Below are positions 52,834-61,695 of a stretch of 64,000 bases of DNA, piece by piece (within the stretch, counting starts at the first letter, position 1; each line of letters starts with the position of its first letter). Below the pieces are notes generated by a model. It worked only from the letters and a program-made list of their open reading frames with translations, did not search any database and was not told where the DNA came from. The stretch is from Thermoplasmata archaeon. GTDB lineage: Archaea; Thermoplasmatota; Thermoplasmata; Thermoplasmatales; Thermoplasmataceae. The stretch lies in contig JAJZZE010000055.1 of assembly GCA_021797735.1 (NCBI GenBank), positions 1 through 64,000 of the forward strand, given 5' to 3'. The position numbers were made by a program, and so were the translations under genes.

Positions 52834-54273
52834 TCATTTATTATCCAGGTGATTTATTATTTCATCAACCCTCTTTTCAATATCTGGATCCATTTTCAGG
52901 GTATCTGGCCATTCTCTGTTATAATTTTCCATTTTTGATTTTCTTGTTGCATCTATTCCCATTTTTGAACCATAGTTAAATAACCTTGCTGCGTGATCCA
53001 GACTATCCGTCGGTGTTCCAGGTATTACTGTAACATCACTTTCCGGGTCTATTCTTGTTGTCATTGCCCACATAACCTGTTTCATGTCATGTACATTTAT
53101 ATCATCGTCCACCACAACAACAATTTTTGTAAGTGCCATCTGCCCGGTACCCCATATTGCAAACATTACCTTTTTTGCCTGCCCCGGATATATTTTTTTA
53201 ATGGAAACAACAATCATATTTGTTGTAACCGTCTCCTCAGGAATATTCATATCCACTATTTCTGGTATCTGAATCTGCACCAGGGGCAAAAACATTCTTT
53301 CAAGGGCTTTTGATATTCTGACATCCTCATTCCATAATTTACCGACAATAGTTGTTGAATATACCGGATTTTTTTTCTGTATTATCTTTTTAATATGGAA
53401 TACTGGAAATTCTTCTTCCAGTGAGTAATAACCTGTATGGTCTCCAAAAGGGCCTTCTTTCCTTGTTTCAGCAGGGTCTATATAACCTTCTAAAATTATT
53501 TCCGCGTTTCTGGGATATTCTAAATTAACAGTTTCACCCTTTATCAGTTCTAAATGTTTCTTTGCTATTAATCCGCGGAATGAGAACTCATCAATACCAT
53601 TTGGTAATGGGGCGATTGAAGAGAAAAATGTTAATGGATCTACACCTATTGCTACGGCGACATCCATTTTTTTATTTTCATTTTTATACCCGCTGAAATG
53701 CTCTGCACCACCTTTATGTATCTGCCAGTGCATTCCAGTTGTTTCATTATCATAAACCTGCATTCTATAGGTTCCGACATTTCTGCTTCCCGTATCAGGA
53801 TCCTTTGTTATTACAAGGGGCATTGTTATATACCTGCCACCATCCCCGGGCCAGTTTCTTGTAATTGGATATTTAGATAAATCGGGTTCAAGGACATCAA
53901 ATTCTGAGGCCTTTCTCTGGTATACCTTGGGTTTTATGCCGGATAACTCCCTCATCATTTCCAGTCCACGCGATATCATAGATTCGGTATCATCAGGTAT
54001 CCTTACAAGATTCCTTAATTTTAAACCTATATTGTATGGTGTATCACCTAAAATATATTCTAAACGTTTGTCTGTTGAAAATAAATTTCCTGTAACAGGT
54101 ATATCATAGCCCCTAACATTATCAAAGACCATTGCCCTTTTCTTCCCTATTCTTTCCTCCTCACTTAAAATATATGTTAACTCTAAATCCGGATCCACTT
54201 CGTCTGTTACATGAACAAGTTCCCCATTTTTTTCCAGAAAATTAAGATAGGTCCTCAGGTCTTCAAATATCAT
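52834..54273 (-). CDS. UbiD-family prenylated-FMN decarboxylase
   Basis: The 479-residue protein starts FEDLRTYLNFLEKNGELVHVTDEVDPDLELTYI and keeps the family pattern through GTYRMQVYDNETTGMHWQIHKGGAEH and the catalytic E-R-E-type region EGYIDPAETRKEGPFGDHTGYY near residue 260. UbiD enzymes use prenylated FMN made by UbiX, which is not in this window. Archaeal homologues act in quinone synthesis or as anhydromevalonate phosphate decarboxylase. Which role applies cannot be decided from sequence; Thermoplasmatales are thought to use another mevalonate route. Confidence 0.88.
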   Translation of the reverse strand: MIFEDLRTYLNFLEKNGELVHVTDEVDPDLELTYILSEEERIGKKRAMVFDNVRGYDIPVTGNLFSTDKRLEYILGDTPYNIGLKLRNLVRIPDDTESMISRGLEMMRELSGIKPKVYQRKASEFDVLEPDLSKYPITRNWPGDGGRYITMPLVITKDPDTGSRNVGTYRMQVYDNETTGMHWQIHKGGAEHFSGYKNENKKMDVAVAIGVDPLTFFSSIAPLPNGIDEFSFRGLIAKKHLELIKGETVNLEYPRNAEIILEGYIDPAETRKEGPFGDHTGYYSLEEEFPVFHIKKIIQKKNPVYSTTIVGKLWNEDVRISKALERMFLPLVQIQIPEIVDMNIPEETVTTNMIVVSIKKIYPGQAKKVMFAIWGTGQMALTKIVVVVDDDINVHDMKQVMWAMTTRIDPESDVTVIPGTPTDSLDHAARLFNYGSKMGIDATRKSKMENYNREWPDTLKMDPDIEKRVDEIINHLDNK

Positions 54274-54302
54274 ACTTATAAATAACTTAATTAAATATAA
54301 TT

Positions 54303-55136
54303 TTATCCTATAAATCTATATGTTCTTGGCTTTATCACATCATAATAAAAACTCATTATGGATAATATAACTATCAGTATACCGGCTATCAGTGCTATTA
54401 TACCTGAAATTATCAGTAATATGTTTCCCGGCAAAGAAATATAAGCGGGGATGCCTCTTAAATCAGTGGTGATAAGCAGGGAACCTGTTATCAGATATCC
54501 AATGCCGAATATCAGCATTGCCATTGCTTTTCCAGAGCTAACAAGAAAATCATTTATGACATTACTGCTATTAAACATAAATGCAAGTAATAAAAACAGT
54601 TCAAATATTATAAATGCCTGTGCCCATAAATTTGAGTTAAAGTATGATGTACCGGATATAAAATAAAATGGTGATACCGGATAAGTTTTAAGCGATATAT
54701 ATATCAATATGGCAGATACAATTACCATTAATCTCGATATCAATTCATCTTTTTTAAAGTAAAAATAAAGGAGGCCGAAGAATATACCAACTATCCCAAT
54801 TATTCCGCCAAAAAAGCTTATTTTTAAATAAAGGTCGAACAATATTTCTGATATAAACGCAGTAAAAAACATTATTAATGAATAAAATATTAATTTATCC
54901 GTTATATTAAACTTATCATTACTGTAGAATATAAAATCATTCAGAATATAAATTGCATCAAAAATAATTACAAATATAATAGCTATTTTTTCAATAATAG
55001 CACCAGAGAATAATTCATACAATGAAACAATCAGTGAGGTTATGATTGTAAGCCCAACTGAAATCAATATAATTATTTTTGACATCCCCATAAGTTTGTT
55101 TATGGAATCGTTATCATAATATTTTCTTTTAAACAT
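54303..55136 (-). CDS. multi-span membrane protein, possibly DUF973 family
   Basis: The 277-residue protein has about seven hydrophobic helices (for example ISVGLTIITSLIVSLYEL, SFFGGIIGIVGIFFGLLYFYF, MAMLIFGIGYLITGSLLI and NILLIISGIIALIAGILIVILSIM). It resembles archaeal DUF973 membrane proteins in length and Gly/Ser-rich helices, but I cannot confirm the family. No transporter motif is seen. It lies 29 bases upstream of the UbiD gene on the same strand. Confidence 0.6.
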   Translation of the reverse strand: MFKRKYYDNDSINKLMGMSKIIILISVGLTIITSLIVSLYELFSGAIIEKIAIIFVIIFDAIYILNDFIFYSNDKFNITDKLIFYSLIMFFTAFISEILFDLYLKISFFGGIIGIVGIFFGLLYFYFKKDELISRLMVIVSAILIYISLKTYPVSPFYFISGTSYFNSNLWAQAFIIFELFLLLAFMFNSSNVINDFLVSSGKAMAMLIFGIGYLITGSLLITTDLRGIPAYISLPGNILLIISGIIALIAGILIVILSIMSFYYDVIKPRTYRFIG

Positions 55137-55192
55137 AGGGGTTAATTAAAAAATTACTATTTAATTCTTATTATTAATTTTTATTAATATAT

Positions 55193-55486
55193 TTATTTAT
55201 TCTTATTATGCCAGTTTTCAAGGTCATTTATTGAATCCTTTAATTTTAATCCCTTGTCGGTTAATCTGTATACAAATTTGTTTTCTTTATAGTTTCTCTC
55301 TATTATATTATTCTTTAATAATCTTTTAAGTGATGAAGAAAGTGCTCTGGGTGTTATATCATCTATTCCCCTTAAAAGATCATTGTATCTCATATTATCC
55401 ATAAAGAGTAACCTTATTATCAATGGCTCATATTTGCCATTTATAGTTTTCAAAGCCTCAGTAAACGGGCAATCATCTATATTCAT
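55193..55486 (-). CDS. HxlR-family winged-helix regulator
   Basis: The 97-residue protein has the HxlR pattern: CPFTEALKTINGKYEPLIIRLLFMDNMRYNDLLRGIDDITPRALSSSLKRLLKNNIIER. The N-terminal Cys at residue 6, conserved and redox-sensitive in several HxlR members, is present. It probably binds as a dimer to a nearby promoter. The divergent 82-residue ORF at 55698 and the membrane protein downstream are candidate targets. The effector is unknown. Confidence 0.87.
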   Translation of the reverse strand: MNIDDCPFTEALKTINGKYEPLIIRLLFMDNMRYNDLLRGIDDITPRALSSSLKRLLKNNIIERNYKENKFVYRLTDKGLKLKDSINDLENWHNKNK

Positions 55487-55697
55487 CTGTTCACCACCGG
55501 TATACTGTTATATACCATTCCTGTTTATATTCATTTATGCATAATATTTAAATTATTCTCTGCGAATCCAATTTTGCCGTCCGCATTTTTTAATCTGGAA
55601 TAATAAATTAAATCTGTTAATTCAGTATTATTGAGTTTTGGCCCATAAATTTGCCTATATTTTTAATACTCATATTATTTACTGTCTGATTTAACCC

Positions 55698-55946
55698 GTG
55701 TCAAAAATGATTTATAATAATATTCACTCACTATATGTGCAGAAAACTGATGCAGTAAATTATATAAAAGATTATATTAATAAACATTATAATAATGTAT
55801 ATGATATAAAAATAAGGGAAATAAAATATGATAAATATACAGAAAATTGGGCGTCTCATATAAGTTTTAATGATGATGCGAACAGCCACGAACTTGCAAT
55901 AATTTTGAATAACAATACTATAATTTTTGTTAAGGAATTTAAATAA
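55698..55946 (+). CDS. small hypothetical protein
   Basis: The 82-residue soluble protein starts at GTG 55698 or at ATG 55707. It is rich in Asn, Tyr and Ile and has an alternating pattern (VYDIKIREIKYDKYTENWASHISF, then HELAIILNNNTIIFVKEF) that suggests one beta-alpha-beta domain. No family is recognised. It is divergent from the HxlR-type regulator across 211 AT-rich bases, a common arrangement for a regulator and its target. Confidence 0.5.
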   Translation: MSKMIYNNIHSLYVQKTDAVNYIKDYINKHYNNVYDIKIREIKYDKYTENWASHISFNDDANSHELAIILNNNTIIFVKEFK

Positions 55947-56019
55947 AAATTAATATGATAATTATTTATCTTATAAATAAAAAGTAAAAAGAAGGGAAGT
56001 TTTACCGTTAATGTTAGTG

Positions 56020-56092
56020 AGCCACCGGAGGGAATTGAACCCCCGACCTGCTGATTACGAATCAGCCACTCTACCGACTGAGCTACGATGGC
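56020..56092 (-). tRNA. tRNA-Thr (CGT)
   Basis: Minus strand: acceptor GCCATCG pairs with CGGTGGC (one G-T pair). The D arm is GCTCAGTCGGTAGAGT, the anticodon stem GCTGA/TCAGC closes loop TTCGTAA, giving CGT, and the T arm is GGGGGTTCAATTCCCTC. CCA is not encoded. The first ten bases of the tRNA overlap the last codons of the upstream DUF1015 gene on the same strand. Confidence 0.96.
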
Positions 56093-57243
56093 TTTATGTA
56101 TACTGATATACCTGATGGGATTTTTGGATAAAAATATGTTGATTTCTGTGGCAATATCTTATTTTCAAGTATTAATTTTAAAAAACGCTCTTTCTGCCAT
56201 GACGGTATAAGTACTGTAAAATCACACTCATGGAGATCCACAGCGTTTATTGCATCAGTATAATTGTAAATGTATCTCACCTTCTCGCCCATTTCCTTTT
56301 CTTCCATTGATAAGGCTTCCTCAAAAAGTATTTTATTTATTATCTCAGTTGGCAATGCATCTAAATTATCAAATTTCTCTCTTAATATGTACTCCTTTGG
56401 AAGTATTTCATAGAATTTATTATTGCTATATATATAAATATTTTCCTCATTTTCTATATTTTTTGTAATTTTTATGTCAAAGAAATTCTTAATTTTATTA
56501 ATGTTTGCTTCAAAATTAATGCCATATACCAGTCTATGAACCCCACCAATCATCAAACCATTACTGTACATAGATGTTACATAGGACATAGCAAATTTCC
56601 AGAAATCGTCCCCCGTCTCATCATATAATTCCATTATTGCTTTTAATCTATGGTGACCATCAGCAACAATGCCAGTTATATTTTTTAATGATTCCTTTAT
56701 TTTATTAATCTTTTCAGTATCATCCAGCAGATACACATAGTTTATAACGCCTGATGGCTCTTCAAATTTATATTGCTCTTCAAGCACGGAAGCCTCCCTC
56801 TTTATGAGTTTATCAAAATTATTGTCTGGCACAACTATAAAAATCGGCTCAAGCTGTGAGTTTAAGTTGCTCATTATACTTTTCCTCTCATAAACCTGCT
56901 TTTCAAAGGTGTTTTCATGCGGTTTTATATCATTATTTATTTCTACAAGTGATATAATTCCATAGCGGGTTAACATTTCCTTATTATAATAAAATGACTG
57001 TTTCAATATTATTATAATGTCTTTACTGTGTAAATTTATAATATTTTCATTTAACCATCTGTTTAATATTGTTTTTGACCCCTTCATTCCAGTTATTTTA
57101 TCAGGTATTGTTAAATTAATTATATTCTCATTTTTTGACCTTAAATTATATTCCTGCTCCCATCTGATAGTGTCAAATGGAGGTGATACAAAACTCTCAA
57201 TATTTCCATTGAACATATAAGGTTTAAATTCATTGATTATCAT
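56083..57243 (-). CDS. DUF1015 family protein
   Basis: The 386-residue protein shows the DUF1015 core: an N-terminal SPPFDTIRWEQEYN, TRYGIISLVEINNDIKPHE and the signature IVADGHHRLKAIMEL near residue 193. The family is widespread and lacks an agreed function; the GHHR motif suggests a nucleotide- or metal-dependent enzyme. It overlaps nfo upstream by four bases and the 5' end of tRNA-Thr by ten. It is the last gene of a TrmB-nfo-DUF1015 operon. Confidence 0.85.
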   Translation of the reverse strand: MIINEFKPYMFNGNIESFVSPPFDTIRWEQEYNLRSKNENIINLTIPDKITGMKGSKTILNRWLNENIINLHSKDIIIILKQSFYYNKEMLTRYGIISLVEINNDIKPHENTFEKQVYERKSIMSNLNSQLEPIFIVVPDNNFDKLIKREASVLEEQYKFEEPSGVINYVYLLDDTEKINKIKESLKNITGIVADGHHRLKAIMELYDETGDDFWKFAMSYVTSMYSNGLMIGGVHRLVYGINFEANINKIKNFFDIKITKNIENEENIYIYSNNKFYEILPKEYILREKFDNLDALPTEIINKILFEEALSMEEKEMGEKVRYIYNYTDAINAVDLHECDFTVLIPSWQKERFLKLILENKILPQKSTYFYPKIPSGISVYIKPS

Positions 57244-58094
57244 ACATTATTCACCATTAGATCTACAATTTTATTTAAATTTTCACTGTAGTTTTTATCA
57301 GCTTCCGGGGTTTCCATTATTAATGGAATATTATTAAAACTATTGTCGTTTATTATGTTATAAAACCCCTTTAAGCCTATAAAGCCTTTACCTATATTTT
57401 CGTGCCTGTCCTTTTTTGAGTTTAAATCAAACATTGAGTCATTTAAATGTATTACATCTATTTTTTTAATTAAATCACCGGATTTTAAATTAGAAATTAC
57501 ATTATCATAGTTATTTTTGATGTCATAACCATATGCAAAAAAGTGGCATGTATCCAGGCATATGCCAGTTTTATTATCCGATAAATCAATCATATATTCC
57601 ATTTCTTCTATTGTTGATGGCAGTGTGTTGCCCTTTCCCGATGAATTTTCTATCAATAATTTAACATTTTCTGTATCAAAATTATTTATAATTTCCATAA
57701 TCTTTTTCATTGAATTTTTTCTATTGTCGCTGGAACCAGGATGTAAAACAAGATAATTTATTCCCAGTTCATTGCATGCCTCTATTTCATATTTTAAATC
57801 CTCAATGGATTTATCAAGCAATAATCTATTATCAGTGCCCAGATTTATTAAATATGTTGCGTGTGCAACAGTATTTTTCATACCATATTTTTTTACATTT
57901 TCCTTAAATTCTATTTGTTCATTCTCACTTATTTTTCTGTAATTCCATTGCATATTGCTTTTAACAAACATCTGGAATGTGTTGAATTGAAAATTGTTTG
58001 CCCTTTCCGGGGACTTTGCTATGCCCCCTGCTATGGATATATGGCCACCTATAATTTTATTGTTTTTCTCGAATTTACATCTTAATTTCATCAT
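57240..58094 (-). CDS. nfo: endonuclease IV (AP endonuclease)
   Basis: The 284-residue TIM-barrel enzyme cleaves DNA 5' to abasic sites. Zinc-ligand motifs appear in order: GGHISIAGG near residue 16, AHATYL near 78, LHPGSSD near 115, LIENSSG near 147, CLDTCHFFAYG near 180, VIHLNDS near 215, DRHENIG near 229, and METPE near 263. Length is typical. It overlaps the TrmB-like regulator gene by 20 bases. It complements the endonuclease III encoded at 26.4 kb in base-excision repair. Confidence 0.95.
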   Translation of the reverse strand: MMKLRCKFEKNNKIIGGHISIAGGIAKSPERANNFQFNTFQMFVKSNMQWNYRKISENEQIEFKENVKKYGMKNTVAHATYLINLGTDNRLLLDKSIEDLKYEIEACNELGINYLVLHPGSSDNRKNSMKKIMEIINNFDTENVKLLIENSSGKGNTLPSTIEEMEYMIDLSDNKTGICLDTCHFFAYGYDIKNNYDNVISNLKSGDLIKKIDVIHLNDSMFDLNSKKDRHENIGKGFIGLKGFYNIINDNSFNNIPLIMETPEADKNYSENLNKIVDLMVNNV

Positions 58095-58791
58095 TGTTGA
58101 TCATCATGTGAATAAATTGTAATACATGCAATGATAGTACAGGATTGTCTGTATATCCACAGGCATCAAGATCTGCCCCGGCAAGCAGTGCCCTGGAATC
58201 ATCACTGGTAACATCTGTGGCTATTAATCCATCCTTTCTATATACCTCCGTATTCTGTGGTACCCTTTTGTTTGGAGGTGTAATAAAAATAACTTTTACA
58301 CCTCTTTTCAGGGCATTTTCTATATTTTTCTTTAATTCTGTTCTTATTTCCCTAATTTTCGGTGTTGCTATCATTATTTCCTTTTCTGTTAAATCAAACA
58401 TTTCAGCCATTTTTTTCATGACCTTAGTTCTGCCATAAATTGTGAAAACCAGCTGCGGATCACCCTTGGATGGTAATACATCCTGCAGCTCTCTCAGTTC
58501 ATCAAATAATTTATTAACGTCATTTATGAAATTTTCCCTAATAGTAGACATTTCCTCGGGTTTAAACATTCTTGGCCTGCCTTCGGTCTCTCTTGCAAAT
58601 CCCCTGTTAACAAGTGACTCCATAACTTTATATGCTGAGGTTCTGGGTATGCCAGCAGTATCCGCAATGGTATCTGCATTTGCTACACCATGGTAAACAA
58701 GGGCAGCAAATGCCTGTGCCTCATATGATGATAAACCCAATATTTTAAGCATATCTGCAGTTTTCATTATATGCTCTGAATTAGCTTCCAT
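58075..58791 (-). CDS. TrmB-family transcriptional regulator
   Basis: The 238-residue protein has an N-terminal winged helix (LGLSSYEAQAFAALVYHGVANADTIADTAGIPRTSAYKVMESLVNRGFA) and a C-terminal phospholipase D-like domain (TIYGRTKVMKKMAEMFDLTEKEIMIATPKIREIRTELKKNIENALKRGVKVIFITPP). This is the TrmB layout of archaeal sugar-responsive regulators; its effector is not known. It is the first gene of the operon with nfo. The coupling of a regulator to a DNA repair enzyme is unusual. Confidence 0.88.
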   Translation of the reverse strand: MEANSEHIMKTADMLKILGLSSYEAQAFAALVYHGVANADTIADTAGIPRTSAYKVMESLVNRGFARETEGRPRMFKPEEMSTIRENFINDVNKLFDELRELQDVLPSKGDPQLVFTIYGRTKVMKKMAEMFDLTEKEIMIATPKIREIRTELKKNIENALKRGVKVIFITPPNKRVPQNTEVYRKDGLIATDVTSDDSRALLAGADLDACGYTDNPVLSLHVLQFIHMMINNDEIKM

Positions 58792-59398
58792 AGCTAATTA
58801 ATGCATTATTAATTTAAAATCTTTTCTATTTTATAATGAATAAAATAAATGTTTATGGAATAAGAAAGAATATTTTTATAGTGTATTAAATTTGCTATAA
58901 AATTAAAAAGATCATGCACAATTAAGTTTGAAAGAGGTGATAAACGCGCATGGCTGATCAGGTGTAATAGAAAAAGCAATAAGTAGTTTTGAGGGAAAAA
59001 TATAATAGAGTGGTTTCTAAACATGGTCATCAGTATATTACCCATATTAGATTAACTGTAGGGAATATGAAGGACATGAACTGTTGGAAACCCGATAAAA
59101 TTCTTAACATGTAGGTGATTTATATAATATGTGGCAAGTTTGCACAACTATGAATTATTACAGAGATGTTTTTTTACTGCTATATAGATAAACAAGAGGG
59201 AAAGACATAATAACATTTGTCCACAATATGTAAATAAAAAGAATTTAAATATAAAAAGTATAATTTATGCATAAAATGATAATATAAATGTTACATAGTA
59301 GTAGATAAAATGTCTGAATGCCGCTATCTCTGTTAACTATATAGTAATATATCTACAATAATATTTTTATATTATATTATATTATATTATATTATATT
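58792..59398. other. gene-free, probably decayed region
   Basis: These 607 bases hold no intact gene. Short open stretches remain, for example 59007-59111, which reads RVVSKHGHQYITHI and then a stop, as if left from a small protein. A minus-strand ORF (58809-59045) has no recognisable content. The region is followed by a pentanucleotide repeat and two interrupted genes, so it looks like a former accessory segment. Confidence 0.45.
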
Positions 59399-59400
59399 AT
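59367..59400. repeat. ATTAT pentanucleotide tandem repeat
   Basis: Six perfect ATTAT units (59371-59400) follow one imperfect unit. The last two bases of the final unit are the first two bases of an ATG. The tract is also a perfect run of TATA-like sequence directly in front of an ORF. Copy-number change would alter promoter or leader spacing, so contingency behaviour is possible but unproven. Confidence 0.85.
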
Positions 59401-59635
59401 GAAAGGAAATAATATAATAATAGCAATATCAATAGCGGCGGTTATCATGTTTATAACCTGGGATTGTGCATTTAATGAATAGACCGTTGCACGTTTCTAT
59501 GGGGAACTGGGAGCAAAGGTTGGAGCATCATACAGTGGTTTTGGAGTGAGCGCATATTATCCAGTCATAACAAGCTACCTGACACCTGAATATCATAAGA
59601 CATTCATGCCACATTATCAACCTCCATGGTATTGA
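59399..59635 (+). pseudogene. small exported/membrane-anchored protein, interrupted by an in-frame TAG
   Basis: A frame of 79 codons runs from the ATG at 59399 to TGA at 59633-59635, broken only by TAG at codon 28 (59480-59482). The first part is a hydrophobic signal/anchor (IIIAISIAAVIMFITW). After the stop the same frame continues with YGELGAKVGASYSGFGVSAYY and ends HYQPPWY. The most economical reading is a recent nonsense mutation in a small secreted protein. Stop read-through or pyrrolysine is unlikely in this lineage. Not on the ORF track. Confidence 0.6.
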
Positions 59636-59699
59636 TGATCCACAGACCTTTTAAATAAATAATTTTTATATTTTTTAAAAATATATAGGGTGAAAAAAT

Positions 59700-60239
59700 A
59701 TGTTGATTAAAAAAATCTGGATAATCCTAATAGTAATCGGAATAGTTCTTATCATTGCAGGCGTTGCTATAAACCCAAATTTTCATGATGGCCAACCAGG
59801 CAATGGCGCCATTACAACCACAAAATTTATGCAATATACACATTATAGCAATGGAGTTTATGAAACAATAATACCATCGAACATGACCACAGAAACTACG
59901 TGCATGGACATGGTTATGAAAGGGTCAGCGTACGGCCCGGCGCATCCATCTTTTTTGGTTCCTGTTAAAGACCTGCCACAGATCAATTCTACCAATGTTC
60001 AAAAGTATGCCATAAGTAAGCCAACCAACAATTCAAATGCAGGCAATGCATATTTCAACAATGTGCCCCCCGGTTCATATGCATTTATAGAATCTAAAAA
60101 TAACAGTTTGGGAATAATTATAACCCCCAAAGTCCCCAATGAAGTTTCAGGTATCCTCACATTTACCTGAGCAATTTTAATTATATCTGGATTTGTGGCC
60201 GGCATAGTTACTGTAGTTGTTATAATAGGGAAAAGATAG
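59700..60239 (+). pseudogene. membrane-anchored extracytoplasmic protein, interrupted near its C-terminus by TGA
   Basis: The 156-codon ORF starts with an anchor (IWIILIVIGIVLIIAGVAI), has an Asn/Thr-rich extracytoplasmic part with a possible N-glycosylation pattern (SNMTTE, NNSN), and stops at TGA 60168-60170. The same frame then continues for 22 codons with a perfect hydrophobic helix and a basic tail (ISGFVAGIVTVVVIIGKR) to TAG at 60237-60239. That is the natural C-terminal anchor, so the TGA looks like a nonsense mutation. A truncated, still functional protein is possible. No family is recognised. Confidence 0.6.
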
Positions 60240-60492
60240 GGATGAAAAATCAAAAAATAAAGTTAATTTTTTTTCATTCATACGTCCTGTGCATTGCCTC
60301 AGAGCACATAAAAGCATGGACCAGGTGACATACATTGATAGCAATTGATACACTGAACCCCGATTTTAACAGAATCCTACCTGGAAAATAAAGGCCCCAA
60401 AAAGCTTTCCATTCACAGAATTAAAAAATATGTTAAATATATAACAGTTGCAAAATTAATAAATGATTTAAATAATAAAGAAATATTAATGT
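60240..60492. other. gene-free region ahead of coaBC
   Basis: These 253 bases have no intact ORF. A short open stretch near 60335-60392 reads IAIDTLNPDFNRILPGK between stops and may be a coding remnant. The last 60 bases are AT-rich (TTAAATATATAACAG) and would hold the coaBC promoter. Confidence 0.4.
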
Positions 60493-61695
60493 ATGAATTA
60501 CATAGAACCGCATTTTGAAAATATGCTTTCAGGTAAAAAGGTGGTCATAGCAAGTTCAGCAAGCATATCGATATACAGAATTCCTGATTTAATACGGGAT
60601 ATTAAAAGGGAGGGTGCTGATGTAGTTTCTGGCATGAGTGAAACAGCATCAAAATTAATAGGTCCCGATGTTATGAAATGGGCTTCAGGCCATGATACCA
60701 TTACAAAAATTACAGGTGATATAGAGCATATCTCACTATTTGATGAAAATACAATACTGTTAATAGCCCCAGCATCATACAATACAATAGGCAAGATGGC
60801 AAATGGCATATCGGACAGCATACCATCATTATTTTTCTCGTTTGCATATGGTCATGGGAATCCAGTTGTTGTAGTTCCCGCAATGCATAAGGATATGATG
60901 AATAATAAAATAAATCTGGAAAACATAAAGAAGCTAAAGGAATTAGGTGTGTTGATTGTGGAACCAGAATATGATGATACAAAGGCAAAAATAGCCGATA
61001 ATGACAGGATAATAGATTATCTCTGCAGGTCAATTTATGGTGATAAATTAAGGGATAAAAACGTTTTGATAATATCTGGGAGAAGCGAATTGCATATAGA
61101 CCCTGTAAGAACATTATCAAACAATTCTTCCGGTTATACGGGTTACTGGTTAACAAGAAATGCATTCAGGCTCGGTGCAAATATGATAACATACATTGGC
61201 AATTCAGAATACAGTATACCATCATATGCAACATATATGAAAAAATATAATCTAAGGGAAATTATCATAGAAATTAATACATATCTGGGCATAAATAAAT
61301 ACGATTATATAATAATGCCAATGGCATTAATGGACTTTGATTTAAACGAAAGTAAGGAAAAATTAAAAAGCAATTCTGATCAGGTTCTGGAATTGAAGAT
61401 AAGGCCAAAAGTCAGGGATCGCATAAGGGATATGTCTCCAGATTCTGTAATGGTATTATTCAACCTGGAAAAGGAAAATGATTATGATGAAAACAAATTT
61501 AAAAAATCCGATCCTGATCTTGTAATACTGAATAACTATGACCATCCATTTGGGGAAACGGTAAATAATTATACACTGGTAGAGCACGGTAAAAGAGAAG
61601 AATTAAAGGGATACGACAAGGGTCAATTATCATTAAAAATATACGATGTCATATCCAGCATTAAAAGGGAAAATAAAACGGATTTCAGGGTTTAA
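60493..61695 (+). CDS. coaBC: bifunctional phosphopantothenoylcysteine decarboxylase / phosphopantothenate-cysteine ligase
   Basis: The 400-residue protein has an N-terminal flavin-dependent decarboxylase domain (residues 1-180: VVIASSASISIYRIPDLIRDIKREGADV, IAPASYNTIGKMANGISDS, VVPAMHKDMMNN) and a C-terminal synthetase domain (from 186: NVLIISGRSE, RTLSNNSSGYTGYWLTRNAFRLGANM, VILNNYD). It carries out the two middle steps of CoA synthesis from phosphopantothenate. Length is typical. It overlaps the convergent alpha/beta hydrolase gene by 11 bases. Confidence 0.92.
   Translation: MNYIEPHFENMLSGKKVVIASSASISIYRIPDLIRDIKREGADVVSGMSETASKLIGPDVMKWASGHDTITKITGDIEHISLFDENTILLIAPASYNTIGKMANGISDSIPSLFFSFAYGHGNPVVVVPAMHKDMMNNKINLENIKKLKELGVLIVEPEYDDTKAKIADNDRIIDYLCRSIYGDKLRDKNVLIISGRSELHIDPVRTLSNNSSGYTGYWLTRNAFRLGANMITYIGNSEYSIPSYATYMKKYNLREIIIEINTYLGINKYDYIIMPMALMDFDLNESKEKLKSNSDQVLELKIRPKVRDRIRDMSPDSVMVLFNLEKENDYDENKFKKSDPDLVILNNYDHPFGETVNNYTLVEHGKREELKGYDKGQLSLKIYDVISSIKRENKTDFRV

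Noticed and set aside
59480-59482. TAG as a pyrrolysine codon
   Set aside because: No Pyl genes or methylamine pathway in the window; a nonsense mutation is simpler.
60168-60170. TGA as a selenocysteine codon
   Set aside because: Position between an ordinary domain and a membrane anchor is not catalytic; the formate dehydrogenase here uses Cys, so Sec use is not indicated.
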